Shown here in pieces: positions 18,758-26,432 of a stretch of 64,000 bases of DNA. A model generated the notes under the pieces. The model saw only the letters and a program-made list of their open reading frames with translations, made no database searches and had not been told where the DNA came from. How positions within the stretch are numbered: the stretch's first letter is position 1; each line of letters starts with the position of its first letter. Source of the stretch: Mediannikoviicoccus sp037890055 (lineage in GTDB: Bacteria > Bacillota > Clostridia > Tissierellales > Peptoniphilaceae); the NCBI GenBank assembly GCA_037890055.1, contig JBBKBD010000002.1. One strand, written 5' to 3'. The position numbers were made by a program, and so were the translations under genes.

Positions 18758-19252
18758 TTACCTCATTTCATATAAATCTTTAAACTTGCTACTGAAACAA
18801 TGGCAAATAGCAATTGCAATAGCATCTGCTGCGTCATCGGGCTTTGGTATATGGTCAAGTCTCAACATATTTTTTACCGATTGTTGTACTTGAAATTTAT
18901 CTGCCCTTCCATATCCTACAATCCCCTGCTTAACTTGAAGGGGAGTATATTCATAAATGGAAAGTCCATTATTTATTCCAGCAAGAATTTCCACGCCCCT
19001 GGCCTGGGCAACTGTAATGGCAGTTTTAACATTTTTATTAAAAAACAGTTCCTCTATTGCCATGTCAGTTGGTTTAAATTCCTTTATTATATTTTCCATC
19101 TCCATATAAATAAACTTCAGCCTCTCTGTCAGGGGTGAAGTTGAAGCAGTGGTAATACATCCATATTCAACCAATTTAAATTTATTATTTTCAAAATCCA
19201 AAATAGAATATCCAACTATTGCTATTCCTGGATCTATTCCTAAAACTCTCAA
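18758..19252 (-). CDS. ruvC: Crossover junction endodeoxyribonuclease RuvC
   Basis: Resolves Holliday junctions by symmetric nicking. RNase H-like fold; the four acidic residues are seen as D7 (GIDPGIAIVGY), E67 or E68 (AIEELFFNKN), D140 and D143 (PDDAADAIAIAICH). 164 residues, family length. TTG start with GAGGTG upstream. It heads the ruvCAB-queA-tgt-yajC run, in which resolvase and branch migration genes are together, the usual Firmicute arrangement being only partly conserved. Confidence 0.97.
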   Translation of the reverse strand: MRVLGIDPGIAIVGYSILDFENNKFKLVEYGCITTASTSPLTERLKFIYMEMENIIKEFKPTDMAIEELFFNKNVKTAITVAQARGVEILAGINNGLSIYEYTPLQVKQGIVGYGRADKFQVQQSVKNMLRLDHIPKPDDAADAIAIAICHCFSSKFKDLYEMR

Positions 19253-19310
19253 AATAACACCTCATTATAATTTTACCATATATTCGTAAAGCAGTTTCAC
19301 ATCTATGTGG

Positions 19311-19338
19311 CAAAATAAAAAGAGGGTATCCCCTCTTA
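19311..19338 (-). terminator. Terminator of the phospholipase C-like / unknown gene unit
   Basis: On the minus strand AAGAGGG-GATA-CCCTCTT followed by TTTATTTT; the stem starts in the stop codon of the 241-residue gene. Confidence 0.85.
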
Positions 19339-20061
19339 ATATCTACTTAGAACTCTATCATTTACGCCATACCATATGGCTTCCTTACTTAGGAACTTGA
19401 TTGAGCGCATATAGGTTTTTAATAATTTGTCAAATAATAATTCCAGTTCTTTTAAAGTTATAAATCTCTCTTCTACGATATAGGTGTTGACACCGTCATA
19501 TCTAAAGATTAATTGCTTATCTAAGTATTTATTTAAATAATATATCTTGTCTTTAACAATCCTGTCGAAAAACTTTCTCACAAGTATCTCAGTGTTCTTT
19601 TCAAACTCTTTATAATCCTTTAGATTTTCTACAATACACTTCTTAACCTGTCTAGTTTCTTTATCTTTGTAAGTGTGAAGTAATTTCTTCTTACCTTTGA
19701 TGTCCTTTGGGGAAATTTTGGTGAGAATATAATTTTCTGCCATATTTACTGAATGTAAGTTTTCATAGCCTAGAGTGTAAGCTTCAAGGTATATTGCAAA
19801 CTCTAACCTTGAAAGGTCGTCATTTAGTATTTTGACTCCTGCAGCTTTTATCTCTTCAACATCCTCCCTGTCCATAAAGAACTTGCCCAATGCATTGTAG
19901 GCTCTCTTAGTGCAAGAGTACTTTGGTCTTAGAGTGTTACATCTGTACTGCGATTCAATAACCGAAAGTAAAAGGTATAGGGAGTCTAGGTCATCTTGAT
20001 ATAGAAATCTCGACTTCAATTCATCTTTTAACTTGTCTTCTTTTTTTCTAGCAAGATGCAT
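19336..20061 (-). CDS. Conserved-looking hypothetical protein
   Basis: 241 residues, soluble, lysine-rich and largely helical, with no signal peptide or membrane segment. I do not recognise a family or motif. Recurrent features are paired aromatic/basic stretches (LRPKYSCTKRAYNALGKFF, LEFAIYLEAYTLGYENLH) and a C-terminal helix ending KEAIWYGVNDRVLSRY. GGAGGG precedes the ATG. It follows the phospholipase C-like gene by 24 bases and shares its terminator, so the two are probably co-transcribed. Confidence 0.7.
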   Translation of the reverse strand: MHLARKKEDKLKDELKSRFLYQDDLDSLYLLLSVIESQYRCNTLRPKYSCTKRAYNALGKFFMDREDVEEIKAAGVKILNDDLSRLEFAIYLEAYTLGYENLHSVNMAENYILTKISPKDIKGKKKLLHTYKDKETRQVKKCIVENLKDYKEFEKNTEILVRKFFDRIVKDKIYYLNKYLDKQLIFRYDGVNTYIVEERFITLKELELLFDKLLKTYMRSIKFLSKEAIWYGVNDRVLSRY

Positions 20062-20085
20062 AGTCCCTCCTTTTCATACTTTTAA

Positions 20086-20718
20086 TTAGAATACAAAAGA
20101 GTATCTCAAGTCCTTTTCTGCTGCTAGAGCTTCTGCAACTTCTACTATAAAGCAGGACATATTTAAACTTAAGTTTAATGCAAAGTCCAAGTCCCTTTCA
20201 AAAGATACACTCTTTGAATATTCTTCTTCAACCTTATCTATATAATTAATTACCAATTGCTTAAGATTTACAGTTTCAAACTCAAATAAGTCAATTGGTT
20301 CCAGTTTAATCACATTTTCTGTAAAAACATGTGATTTTGCAAATTTATTTAAATCTTTTTCGTATTTACAATGTTCTCTGAAAGAGCCTTTAAAAGTCAT
20401 ATTCTCCTTATGTGGCAAGCACATGTAGTCGCATAGAAAATGGCTAATAACTCCTAGCTTTTTAGATAAATATTTTCTTTTTACCCTATCTAAGTTCTTA
20501 AAGTCAAAAATTTTAGCAAGGTAAATAAGACTAACAATTTCATTTACCAAGAAATCAATACTATATTCCTTGTAATGTCTTACAATTTTATACTGTGGTA
20601 ATACATCTGGAGATACAGCTCCCCAAGCAAGCCACTTTTTATTTAATTTAATATTATAATCTCTTTTAAGAGTTTCATAAAGTTTATTTGCTATTATAAC
20701 GTGTGTGTTTGGTAATAT
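20086..20718 (-). CDS. Zinc-dependent phospholipase C-like protein, apparent ATA start
   Basis: About 210 residues that resemble the small clostridial 'zinc dependent phospholipase C family' proteins. The N-terminus reads LPNTHVIIANKLYETL, then WGAVSPDVLPQYKIVRHY, KKLGVISHFLCDYMCLPH and SFREHCKYE, giving the His/Asp set expected for metal binding. No signal peptide is seen, so it is probably cytoplasmic. The frame is open back to a stop at 20752-20754 but holds no ATG, GTG or TTG ahead of the conserved N-terminus. The codon where ATG is expected (20716-20718) is ATA, 9 bases after AAAGGA. Starting at the first ordinary codon (TTG, 20550) would remove 56 conserved residues. Either a rare start or a damaged gene. 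Confidence 0.7.
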   Translation of the reverse strand: MLPNTHVIIANKLYETLKRDYNIKLNKKWLAWGAVSPDVLPQYKIVRHYKEYSIDFLVNEIVSLIYLAKIFDFKNLDRVKRKYLSKKLGVISHFLCDYMCLPHKENMTFKGSFREHCKYEKDLNKFAKSHVFTENVIKLEPIDLFEFETVNLKQLVINYIDKVEEEYSKSVSFERDLDFALNLSLNMSCFIVEVAEALAAEKDLRYSFVF

Positions 20719-20799
20719 AGTAAAACATCCTTTCCATATGTTAATTCTAAATTAACTGCTATTAAATACTACCAAAATTAATATAAAAAGTCAATGGAA

Positions 20800-21240
20800 C
20801 TAGCCGCACAAAAACACTATTAAATCTTCAAATTTATAGTCGTCACTACGTAAAACCCTGTTTAAACAGTCGATATAATATTCTCCATATCTCTCTTTTA
20901 AATAATTTAAATTTATTGCAATGGACTCCAAATTAAATTCCTTTGACAGTCCTATAATCTTTTTAAAAGAGTCTTTAAATAATTTCTGGTTTAATTCCGA
21001 TTCAATGTCTTCAGGAAGTACGGTTAAAAAAATATATAGCTGTTTCAAATCGAATCCGGGAATTATTTTTACATCCCCAGTAGCTACACCCTGAATCTTT
21101 GATAAAGGAGAAAGTACTCTCTCCCCTGCATTCTTAATTAAACTGTTTGAGCCTTTATCTAAAAGAACATTGTCCGAAAAGAAAACAAGCCCATCTGACT
21201 CAATTTCAAAAATATCTTCAAAAGTAATTCTAATATCCAT
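20800..21240 (-). CDS. Degenerate macro-domain-like protein
   Basis: 146 residues. The order of elements follows a macro (ADP-ribose-binding) domain: a DI-type first strand (ITFEDIFEIESDGLVFFSDNVLL), a helix KGSNSLIKNAGERVLSPL where 'AAG' helices lie, the segment GVATGDVKIIPGFDLKQLYIFLTVLPED (compare 'TGEAKIT.GY.L....VIHTVGP'), and later a hydrophobic strand SIAINL. The usual NAAN and GGGVDGAI ligand motifs are missing, so binding of ADP-ribose is doubtful. Its promoter overlaps that of the divergent sfsA. The family call is by pattern only. Confidence 0.55.
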   Translation of the reverse strand: MDIRITFEDIFEIESDGLVFFSDNVLLDKGSNSLIKNAGERVLSPLSKIQGVATGDVKIIPGFDLKQLYIFLTVLPEDIESELNQKLFKDSFKKIIGLSKEFNLESIAINLNYLKERYGEYYIDCLNRVLRSDDYKFEDLIVFLCG

Positions 21241-21241
21241 A

Positions 21242-21270
21242 TGACCACCCTTGTTTTTTTAGTATATAAT
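21242..21270 (+). promoter_or_regulatory. sfsA promoter, overlapping the divergent one
   Basis: -10 TATAAT (21265-21270) with a weak -35 (TGACCA, 21242-21247; spacer 17). The -10 elements of the two directions share two bases, so the polymerases would compete. Confidence 0.45.
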
Positions 21271-21289
21271 AAGCATAATAGAAAAGCAA
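21261..21289 (-). promoter_or_regulatory. Promoter of the macro-like gene
   Basis: -35 TTGCTT (21284-21289), 17-base spacer, -10 TATACT (21261-21266), minus strand. Confidence 0.6.
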
Positions 21290-21301
21290 TAAGGAGTTTA
21301 A

Positions 21302-22021
21302 ATGTATAAAAATATATTTAAAGGGCATTTTGTAAAAAGATTAAATCGCTTATTAGCCCTTGTTGACATAAATGGAAAAATAGAAAGTGTTCATATAAAA
21401 AACACATCAAGATGTGGTGAAATATTTATTCCCGGTGCAATTTGCTATTTAGAAAAATCTTCAAATCCAAATAGAAAGACAAAATACACTTTAATCTCTG
21501 CAGAGAAAAATGGTATCTTAATAAATTTGGATTCGCAAATACCAAATAAAATTATTTTTGATGCAATTGTGGAAGGGAAAATTTTATCAAGTCTTAAACC
21601 AGCCGATATAAAAAGAGAAGTAAATTATAAATCTTCCAGATTTGATATATCATTTTATTCCCAAAGTGAGGATAAAAAGTATTTTCTTGAAGTAAAGGGA
21701 GTATCCTTGGAAGAAAATGGGATAGCTGCCTTTCCAGGTGCACCTACCACAAGGGGCAAGAAACATTTAGATGAACTTGTGGATGCGGTTAGTGAAGGCT
21801 ATGGTGCTATATTTGTATTTCTAATACAATTAGAAAATGCTAATTTGCTAGTTCCTAATTACAATATGGACAAAGACTTTTCCATGGCACTAATAAGAGC
21901 AAAGGAAAATAATGTATTGCTTAAGGCCTATAACTCTATAGTTACAAAGGACAGTATTAAAATAAATAAGGAGGTTCCCATTAGCTTTGAGGAAAAATAT
22001 CGCGATAATCTCAGAATATAA
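21302..22021 (+). CDS. sfsA: SfsA family protein (sugar fermentation stimulation homologue)
   Basis: 239 residues. The SfsA core is clear: HIKNTSRCGEIFIPGA near residue 30, then the nuclease-like FLEVKGVSLEENGIAAFPGAPTTRGKKHLDELVDAVSEGYGAIFVFLIQ. The EVKG..T/A.FPDAPT.RG signature is close to the family's metal-site pattern, consistent with a proposed nuclease-like fold that binds DNA; the cellular role is unsettled. AAGGAG lies 6 bases before the ATG. Overlaps tmcAL by 35 bases. Confidence 0.95.
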   Translation: MYKNIFKGHFVKRLNRLLALVDINGKIESVHIKNTSRCGEIFIPGAICYLEKSSNPNRKTKYTLISAEKNGILINLDSQIPNKIIFDAIVEGKILSSLKPADIKREVNYKSSRFDISFYSQSEDKKYFLEVKGVSLEENGIAAFPGAPTTRGKKHLDELVDAVSEGYGAIFVFLIQLENANLLVPNYNMDKDFSMALIRAKENNVLLKAYNSIVTKDSIKINKEVPISFEEKYRDNLRI

Positions 22022-23174
22022 TCCATTTCATAATGGGCATGTGCATCAAATAAATGAAATAAAAAAAATATATCCAAATTCTACAATTACAGCAATAATG
22101 TCGGGAAACTTTGTGCAAAGAGGAGAACCTGCAGTACTTAACAAATATGAAAGATGTAAAAACGCAATCGATTCAAGTGTTGATTTAGTATTACAAATAC
22201 CTACCATCTATTCCTTACAGTCAGCTGAGAACTTTGCCTTAGGACCATATAATATTTTAGAAGATTTAAATGTAATTGATATTTTATCCTTTGGTGTGGA
22301 GACTGAAGACTTTGATAAGCTTTTTGAAATTGCGAAGTTTCAATACGAAAACAAAGAAGAGATTGAAAAAATTATTTCAAACCATATGACTGAAGGTTAC
22401 TCCTATCCAAAGGCCTTTGAACTTGCAACAAGAGAACTATTTAATGAGGAAGTGGATGTATTTCAGTCAAATAATATTTTGGCATTGGAATATATAAAAT
22501 CGAAATTAAAAAACAATTCATCCATAGAACTACTTCCAATAAAGAGAAAGGGATCTTCATATCTAAGCCAAGATTACAAAGAAGATTTGCAGCCATCAGC
22601 AATTGCAATTAGGAAAATGGTAACCCAAAATAATTTTGATTTAGTTGAAAAGTTCGTTCCTATGTCCACTGCTACAAGCCTTAAAAGCGTAGATTATAGA
22701 TGGAACTACTACGACATAATAAAATACCACTTCCTTCTATCGAATAAAAAATTTGATACCATTACAGGCTATGAGAAGGGAATGGATGATATGATTGTTA
22801 AAAATTTAAAGTTGACTACTAACTTTGAAGATTTTATAGAAAATTCAAAGAGCAAAAGATTTAAAGAAGGACGAATTAAGAGATTTATTTTAAATAGCCT
22901 GTTAGATATAACAAAGGACTTTGTGGACGAAGCCATTTCCACAAGACCCAAATTTGTAAATGTGCTAGGGTTTAATGAAAAAGGAAAGGAAATACTAAAA
23001 AAAATAAACGACAATTCCGATTTGTCCTTGATCGTAAATAAAAAAGATTTCAACTTGGAAGATGGGCTATCAAAAAAATTATTTAAATTGGAAGATGAAG
23101 CAACTACTCTTTACAATATAATTACAGACGAAATCAAGTCTGAGTATGAATATTTTCCCATTGTTGAGAAGTAA
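21987..23174 (+). CDS. tmcAL: tRNA(Met) cytidine acetate ligase
   Basis: Acetylates the wobble cytidine of elongator tRNA-Met using acetate and ATP. The nucleotidyltransferase-like N-terminus IISEYNPFHNGHVHQI holds the HxGH-like site, followed by MSGNFVQRGEPAVLNKYERC, LPTIYSLQSAENFA-type and SFGVET segments. 395 residues. The start is TTG (21987), placed because family members begin about eight residues before EYNPFHNGH; the nearest good ribosome site (AAGGAGG, 21968-21974) is rather far upstream, 12 bases. Co-transcribed with sfsA. Confidence 0.93.
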   Translation: MRKNIAIISEYNPFHNGHVHQINEIKKIYPNSTITAIMSGNFVQRGEPAVLNKYERCKNAIDSSVDLVLQIPTIYSLQSAENFALGPYNILEDLNVIDILSFGVETEDFDKLFEIAKFQYENKEEIEKIISNHMTEGYSYPKAFELATRELFNEEVDVFQSNNILALEYIKSKLKNNSSIELLPIKRKGSSYLSQDYKEDLQPSAIAIRKMVTQNNFDLVEKFVPMSTATSLKSVDYRWNYYDIIKYHFLLSNKKFDTITGYEKGMDDMIVKNLKLTTNFEDFIENSKSKRFKEGRIKRFILNSLLDITKDFVDEAISTRPKFVNVLGFNEKGKEILKKINDNSDLSLIVNKKDFNLEDGLSKKLFKLEDEATTLYNIITDEIKSEYEYFPIVEK

Positions 23175-23230
23175 TAAATTCAATGTTGATATTAGGATAG
23201 TAAGTAAATCTCCCAAAAATTCACTATTCA

Positions 23231-23255
23231 AAAAACGGCCAAGAGGCCGTTTTAA
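23231..23255. terminator. Bidirectional terminator between tmcAL and the sortase gene
   Basis: ACGGCC-AAGA-GGCCGT stem (23235-23250) with an A-run on one side and TTTT on the other. Confidence 0.9.
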
Positions 23256-23261
23256 TTTATA

Positions 23262-24013
23262 TTACTTTTCAATTTTTACTAACTTTGCTTGAACAACCAT
23301 CCTCTCATTCACATCGGAACAAGTGGACAGAGTCAATATTTTATCATCTTTATTAGGCAGCTCCCCATCTAAAAAATTCTTTTCCTCTATTCTGGAAATA
23401 AATTCTTCAAAATCTTTTTCATCATATGATGGAGACCTATAATCTTCGTATTGATCCGCCTCATAAACCGCAAAGATTTCATATGTGAATCTTCCTTCAA
23501 GACTATCAATCACTATATTAGGATTGTCTTCAACGTAATTTTCATCCCTATACTTGTTAAGCGGATTAAAAACATGTCCCGACTTAACATTGTGACCATA
23601 TAAAATAGTGTTTTGATTTCTAAAATCAAAAGAATTTCTAGAGTCCATGAAAACTGCACCAAATGGATGATAATTTCCCTCATAATCGTGATCTAGATAA
23701 AAAGAATTATCCTCTCCTTGAACTATTGGGTAATCCATATCCAAATTTTCAATTAAGAGTCTCCCCTTAATCTGTGGATAAGATTTATTAAGCTCTCGAA
23801 CAAAGAGTACGGCAGCCTGTATCTCAGGGTCTACCTCCCCCTTATTAGATTTCTCTTTATTTTTTCATTACTCTTATCACGCATGACTTTATATTTATTA
23901 TCAATAACTTTATAGGCTTGATTATCATTCTTATAAGAATAAATCTTATATACGCTCCATGCAAGTATGAGTACAAGAAGGGCTTGGATGATACTTATAA
24001 TTTTTCTTTTCAT
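23262..24013 (-). pseudogene. srtB: Class B sortase gene, broken by one base in an A-run
   Basis: The first part (24013 down) starts MKRKIISIIQALLVLILAWSV, a membrane anchor, behind a GGAGGG ribosome site, and stops at 23831. The rest continues in another frame with the sortase core: NTILYGHN (catalytic His), LTLSTCSD (catalytic Cys) and NERMVV (Arg). Between them the alternate frame is open and reads KEKSNKGEVDPEIQAAV, joining smoothly. Adding one A to the six-A run (minus strand, 23865-23860) restores one continuous protein of about 250 residues, normal for class B sortases. All catalytic residues remain. It may be a real mutation, phase-variable, rescued by slippage, or a sequencing error. 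Confidence 0.85.
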
Positions 24014-24033
24014 TTAGCCCTCCTCGTTAAGAT

Positions 24034-24114
24034 TTATTTTTTGTCGTCGTCTTTTTTTCTTTGTAAGAACGCAAGAGCAGATGCTGCAATAGCTGCTGCA
24101 CCTAGATTATTGAT
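24034..24114 (-). pseudogene. Remnant resembling a cell-wall-anchor C-terminus
   Basis: A short open stretch with no ordinary start codon encodes NLGAAAIAASALAFLQRKKDDDKK and a stop. A hydrophobic helix followed by a basic tail is the classic end of a sortase substrate, though the sorting motif itself is absent and a stop lies just upstream. It ends 20 bases before the sortase start. Read as what is left of a deleted surface-protein gene, or a very small peptide gene with unusual initiation. Confidence 0.4.
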
Positions 24115-24116
24115 TC

Positions 24117-24145
24117 ATTATATATGGAATCCTAAAGTTTCACAA
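24117..24145 (-). promoter_or_regulatory. Promoter for the sortase locus
   Basis: -35 TTGTGA (24140-24145), 17-base spacer, -10 TATAAT (24117-24122), minus strand. It would transcribe the anchor-like remnant and the sortase gene. The -10 also forms one arm of an inverted repeat (ATTCATTATA, partner near 24160-24169). Confidence 0.55.
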
Positions 24146-24210
24146 ATTACTACTTGTTTATAATGAATTGATTTCAAATTTTAGATGTCTACCTAATTTT
24201 AGATATCCGC

Positions 24211-24250
24211 ATAATTTTACCCCTAAAATTATTTCTCAATCTTAGGGGTA
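24211..24250 (-). terminator. Terminator after map
   Basis: On the minus strand TACCCCTAA and TTAGGGGTA form a stem with a 15-base loop, followed by AAATTAT; the T-rich tail is weak. Confidence 0.6.
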
Positions 24251-24254
24251 ATAA

Positions 24255-25016
24255 TTATATTGTTTCTCCGTCTTGAATTGTAAGTACCCTTGGTCCATCT
24301 TTTGTGATTGCAAAGGTATGTTCGTACTGGCATGACAGACTTCCGTCTTTTGTTCTAGCAGTCCATCCGTCATCGTCAATTTTACTTCTCCAGTCTCCGG
24401 TGTTTATCATAGGCTCAATGGTTATTACCATTCCCTCTTGTAGTCTTAAGCCTCTGCCACTTTGTCCATAGTGAAGTACCATTGGGTCTTCGTGCATACT
24501 TCTGCCTATGCCGTGACCTGTAAACTCTCTTACTACTGAAAAGCCATTTGCTTCTGCGTGTTTTTGTATTACATGGCCTATGTCTCCAAGGCGGTTTCCT
24601 ATAACTGCCTCTTTTATTCCAAGGTAGAGACATTCTTTTGTTATGTCCATAAGTTTGTTTACTTGGTCAGATACTTTTCCAACTTTATAACTCCATGCGG
24701 AGTCTCCCATAAAGCCCTCGTATTCAACTACGGTGTCTACTGTAATTAAATCTCCTTCTTTTAGGACTTGGTCACTTGGAAATCCATGGCATATTACATC
24801 GTTAACTGATGTACATGTGGCATACGGATAACCTTGGTATCCAATTTGCGCAGGAATACCTCCTTGGCTTCTTATAAATTTTTCACAAAATTTGTCTATT
24901 TCTCCTGTGGTAACTCCCGGTTTTATAAAATCTCTTAGCTCTTTATGCATCTGCGCAACTATCTGCCCAGATTTATACATCGCTTCTATTTCTTTAGAAT
25001 TTTTAATGTAAATCAA
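24255..25016 (-). CDS. map: Methionine aminopeptidase, type I
   Basis: Removes initiator methionine from new proteins. 253 residues. Metal ligands are D94, D105, H168, E201 and E232 (in VDTVVEYEGFMGDSA, TGHGIG, EPM and QYEHT); H76 in CHGFP is the usual substrate-site histidine. The alteration SCQYEHTFAIT in place of the common SAQFEHT is mild. Start overlaps the CNNM-type gene by 4 bases. There is no N-terminal SEC-motif extension. Confidence 0.96.
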   Translation of the reverse strand: MIYIKNSKEIEAMYKSGQIVAQMHKELRDFIKPGVTTGEIDKFCEKFIRSQGGIPAQIGYQGYPYATCTSVNDVICHGFPSDQVLKEGDLITVDTVVEYEGFMGDSAWSYKVGKVSDQVNKLMDITKECLYLGIKEAVIGNRLGDIGHVIQKHAEANGFSVVREFTGHGIGRSMHEDPMVLHYGQSGRGLRLQEGMVITIEPMINTGDWRSKIDDDGWTARTKDGSLSCQYEHTFAITKDGPRVLTIQDGETI

Positions 25017-26371
25017 TTATCTTCATTCTCCTCTGAGTGTTTATCTGAGTTGAAATCTTCTGTTAAAATAACTTTAACTAATTCAATTCTCTTGTTTTTA
25101 ACAATTTCAACATTGAACTTAACGCCATCTAGTTCCAGTGTAGGTTTTTCTCCGTCCCTTGGTATATAGCCTAGGTGAAATATTATTAGTCCTGCAACTG
25201 TGTCGTAGTCTTCTGTATCTTCGTCAAATTCGCTTCCCAGTCTATAGTTTAGTTCGTCTATTTCTAGGTTTCCTTTAACTAGGAATGTGTTTTCATTTAT
25301 AACTTTGAAGTCAGGCTCGTCGAAGTCATACTCGTCATAGATTTCTCCCATGATTTCTTCTATAAGATCTTCTAGAGTAACTATTCCAGAAAATCCACCA
25401 TACTCGTCAATTAAAACTGCAAGGTGAACCTTGGCCTCTTGTAGTTCTAAAAAGAGTTCGTTGATATTTTTTCTCTCTGGAACGAAGAATGCGGGTTTTA
25501 AAATTTTACGAATGTCCACATTCATAAATCCATGAGTGTAGGCTTCTTTCATAAAGTCTTTAATGTATAGTATGCCGATAATATTGTCTATCTCTTCTTC
25601 ATACACTGGAATTCTACTGTATTTTAGTTCCATCATCTGGTCAATATAGTCTTCGATTGGACTTGTTATGTCGATGCAAAAGGCTTCTGTTCTTGCGGTC
25701 ATTATATCTTCTGCAAGCGTGTCATCGAATCCTATTACAGAGTCTATCATCTCTCTTTCAGCTGGGTCGATTATACCCTGTTCTTGTCCAACTTCTACAA
25801 TTGACTTTATCTCTTCTAGGGTGACTTTTGCTTCCATGTCACTAATGTCTTGTCCTATTAGTCTAAGCACGCCATTTGTAGTTGCAGATAATAGGTATAC
25901 GAATGGTCTCATTATTTTATAGAAGAAATTTACAACTCCTATGGATATCAAAGAGAATTTTTCTGCATTTTGTAATGCAACTCTCTTTGGTACTAACTCT
26001 CCAAATACTAGGTTAAAGTAGGCTAGTATTACTGTTATTAAAATAAATGAAATCTTAGTTGAGTATGGTATTCCAAATTCTTTAAATACTTTTGCAAGTT
26101 GTTGTGTAAGTCCTACTGATGCGGAACCCGCACTAAAAAAACCTGCCAAAGTTATTCCAACTTGTATGGTTGATAAAAACCTTGATGGTTCAGCTATTAG
26201 CTTTAAAAGTATTTTTGCTCTTTTATTTCCTTCCTCATCGGCTAAGTAATTAATTCTTTTTCTGTCTACGGATACTATCGCCATCTCCGCAGCAGCAAAA
26301 AAACCATTAATCGTAGTAAGTAAAATTAAAATTGCTATCTGCTTCGAGACGTCCGGTATAGTGCCTTCCAT
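25013..26371 (-). CDS. CNNM/HlyC-CorC family membrane protein
   Basis: About 452 residues: DUF21 membrane domain with several helices (residues about 10-160), a CBS-domain pair (IMTARTEAFCIDI ... SRIPVYEEEIDNIIGILYIKD ... VLIDEYGGFSGIVTLEDLIEEIMGEI) and a C-terminal CorC_HlyC domain. Family members are linked to magnesium or cobalt export; 'hemolysin' is a historical name. I start at ATG 26371, right after TTAGGAGGAAAC, rather than at the upstream in-frame ATG (26410). Overlaps map by 4 bases. Confidence 0.93.
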   Translation of the reverse strand: MEGTIPDVSKQIAILILLTTINGFFAAAEMAIVSVDRKRINYLADEEGNKRAKILLKLIAEPSRFLSTIQVGITLAGFFSAGSASVGLTQQLAKVFKEFGIPYSTKISFILITVILAYFNLVFGELVPKRVALQNAEKFSLISIGVVNFFYKIMRPFVYLLSATTNGVLRLIGQDISDMEAKVTLEEIKSIVEVGQEQGIIDPAEREMIDSVIGFDDTLAEDIMTARTEAFCIDITSPIEDYIDQMMELKYSRIPVYEEEIDNIIGILYIKDFMKEAYTHGFMNVDIRKILKPAFFVPERKNINELFLELQEAKVHLAVLIDEYGGFSGIVTLEDLIEEIMGEIYDEYDFDEPDFKVINENTFLVKGNLEIDELNYRLGSEFDEDTEDYDTVAGLIIFHLGYIPRDGEKPTLELDGVKFNVEIVKNKRIELVKVILTEDFNSDKHSEENEDN

Positions 26372-26432
26372 GTTTCCTCCTAAAAAATTCATTATTATTA
26401 AATATAACACATATGAGCTTTTAAAAAAAGTG

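Noticed and set aside
20726..20737. ATG codons just upstream of the phospholipase C-like gene
   Set aside because: They are in a different frame, which closes after about 17 codons.
23831..23865. Programmed -1 frameshift joining the two sortase frames
   Set aside because: A -1 slip on the A6 run gives the right frame, but the run is short, there is no clear slippery heptamer in the right phase or strong stimulatory stem, so a plain indel is the simpler reading.
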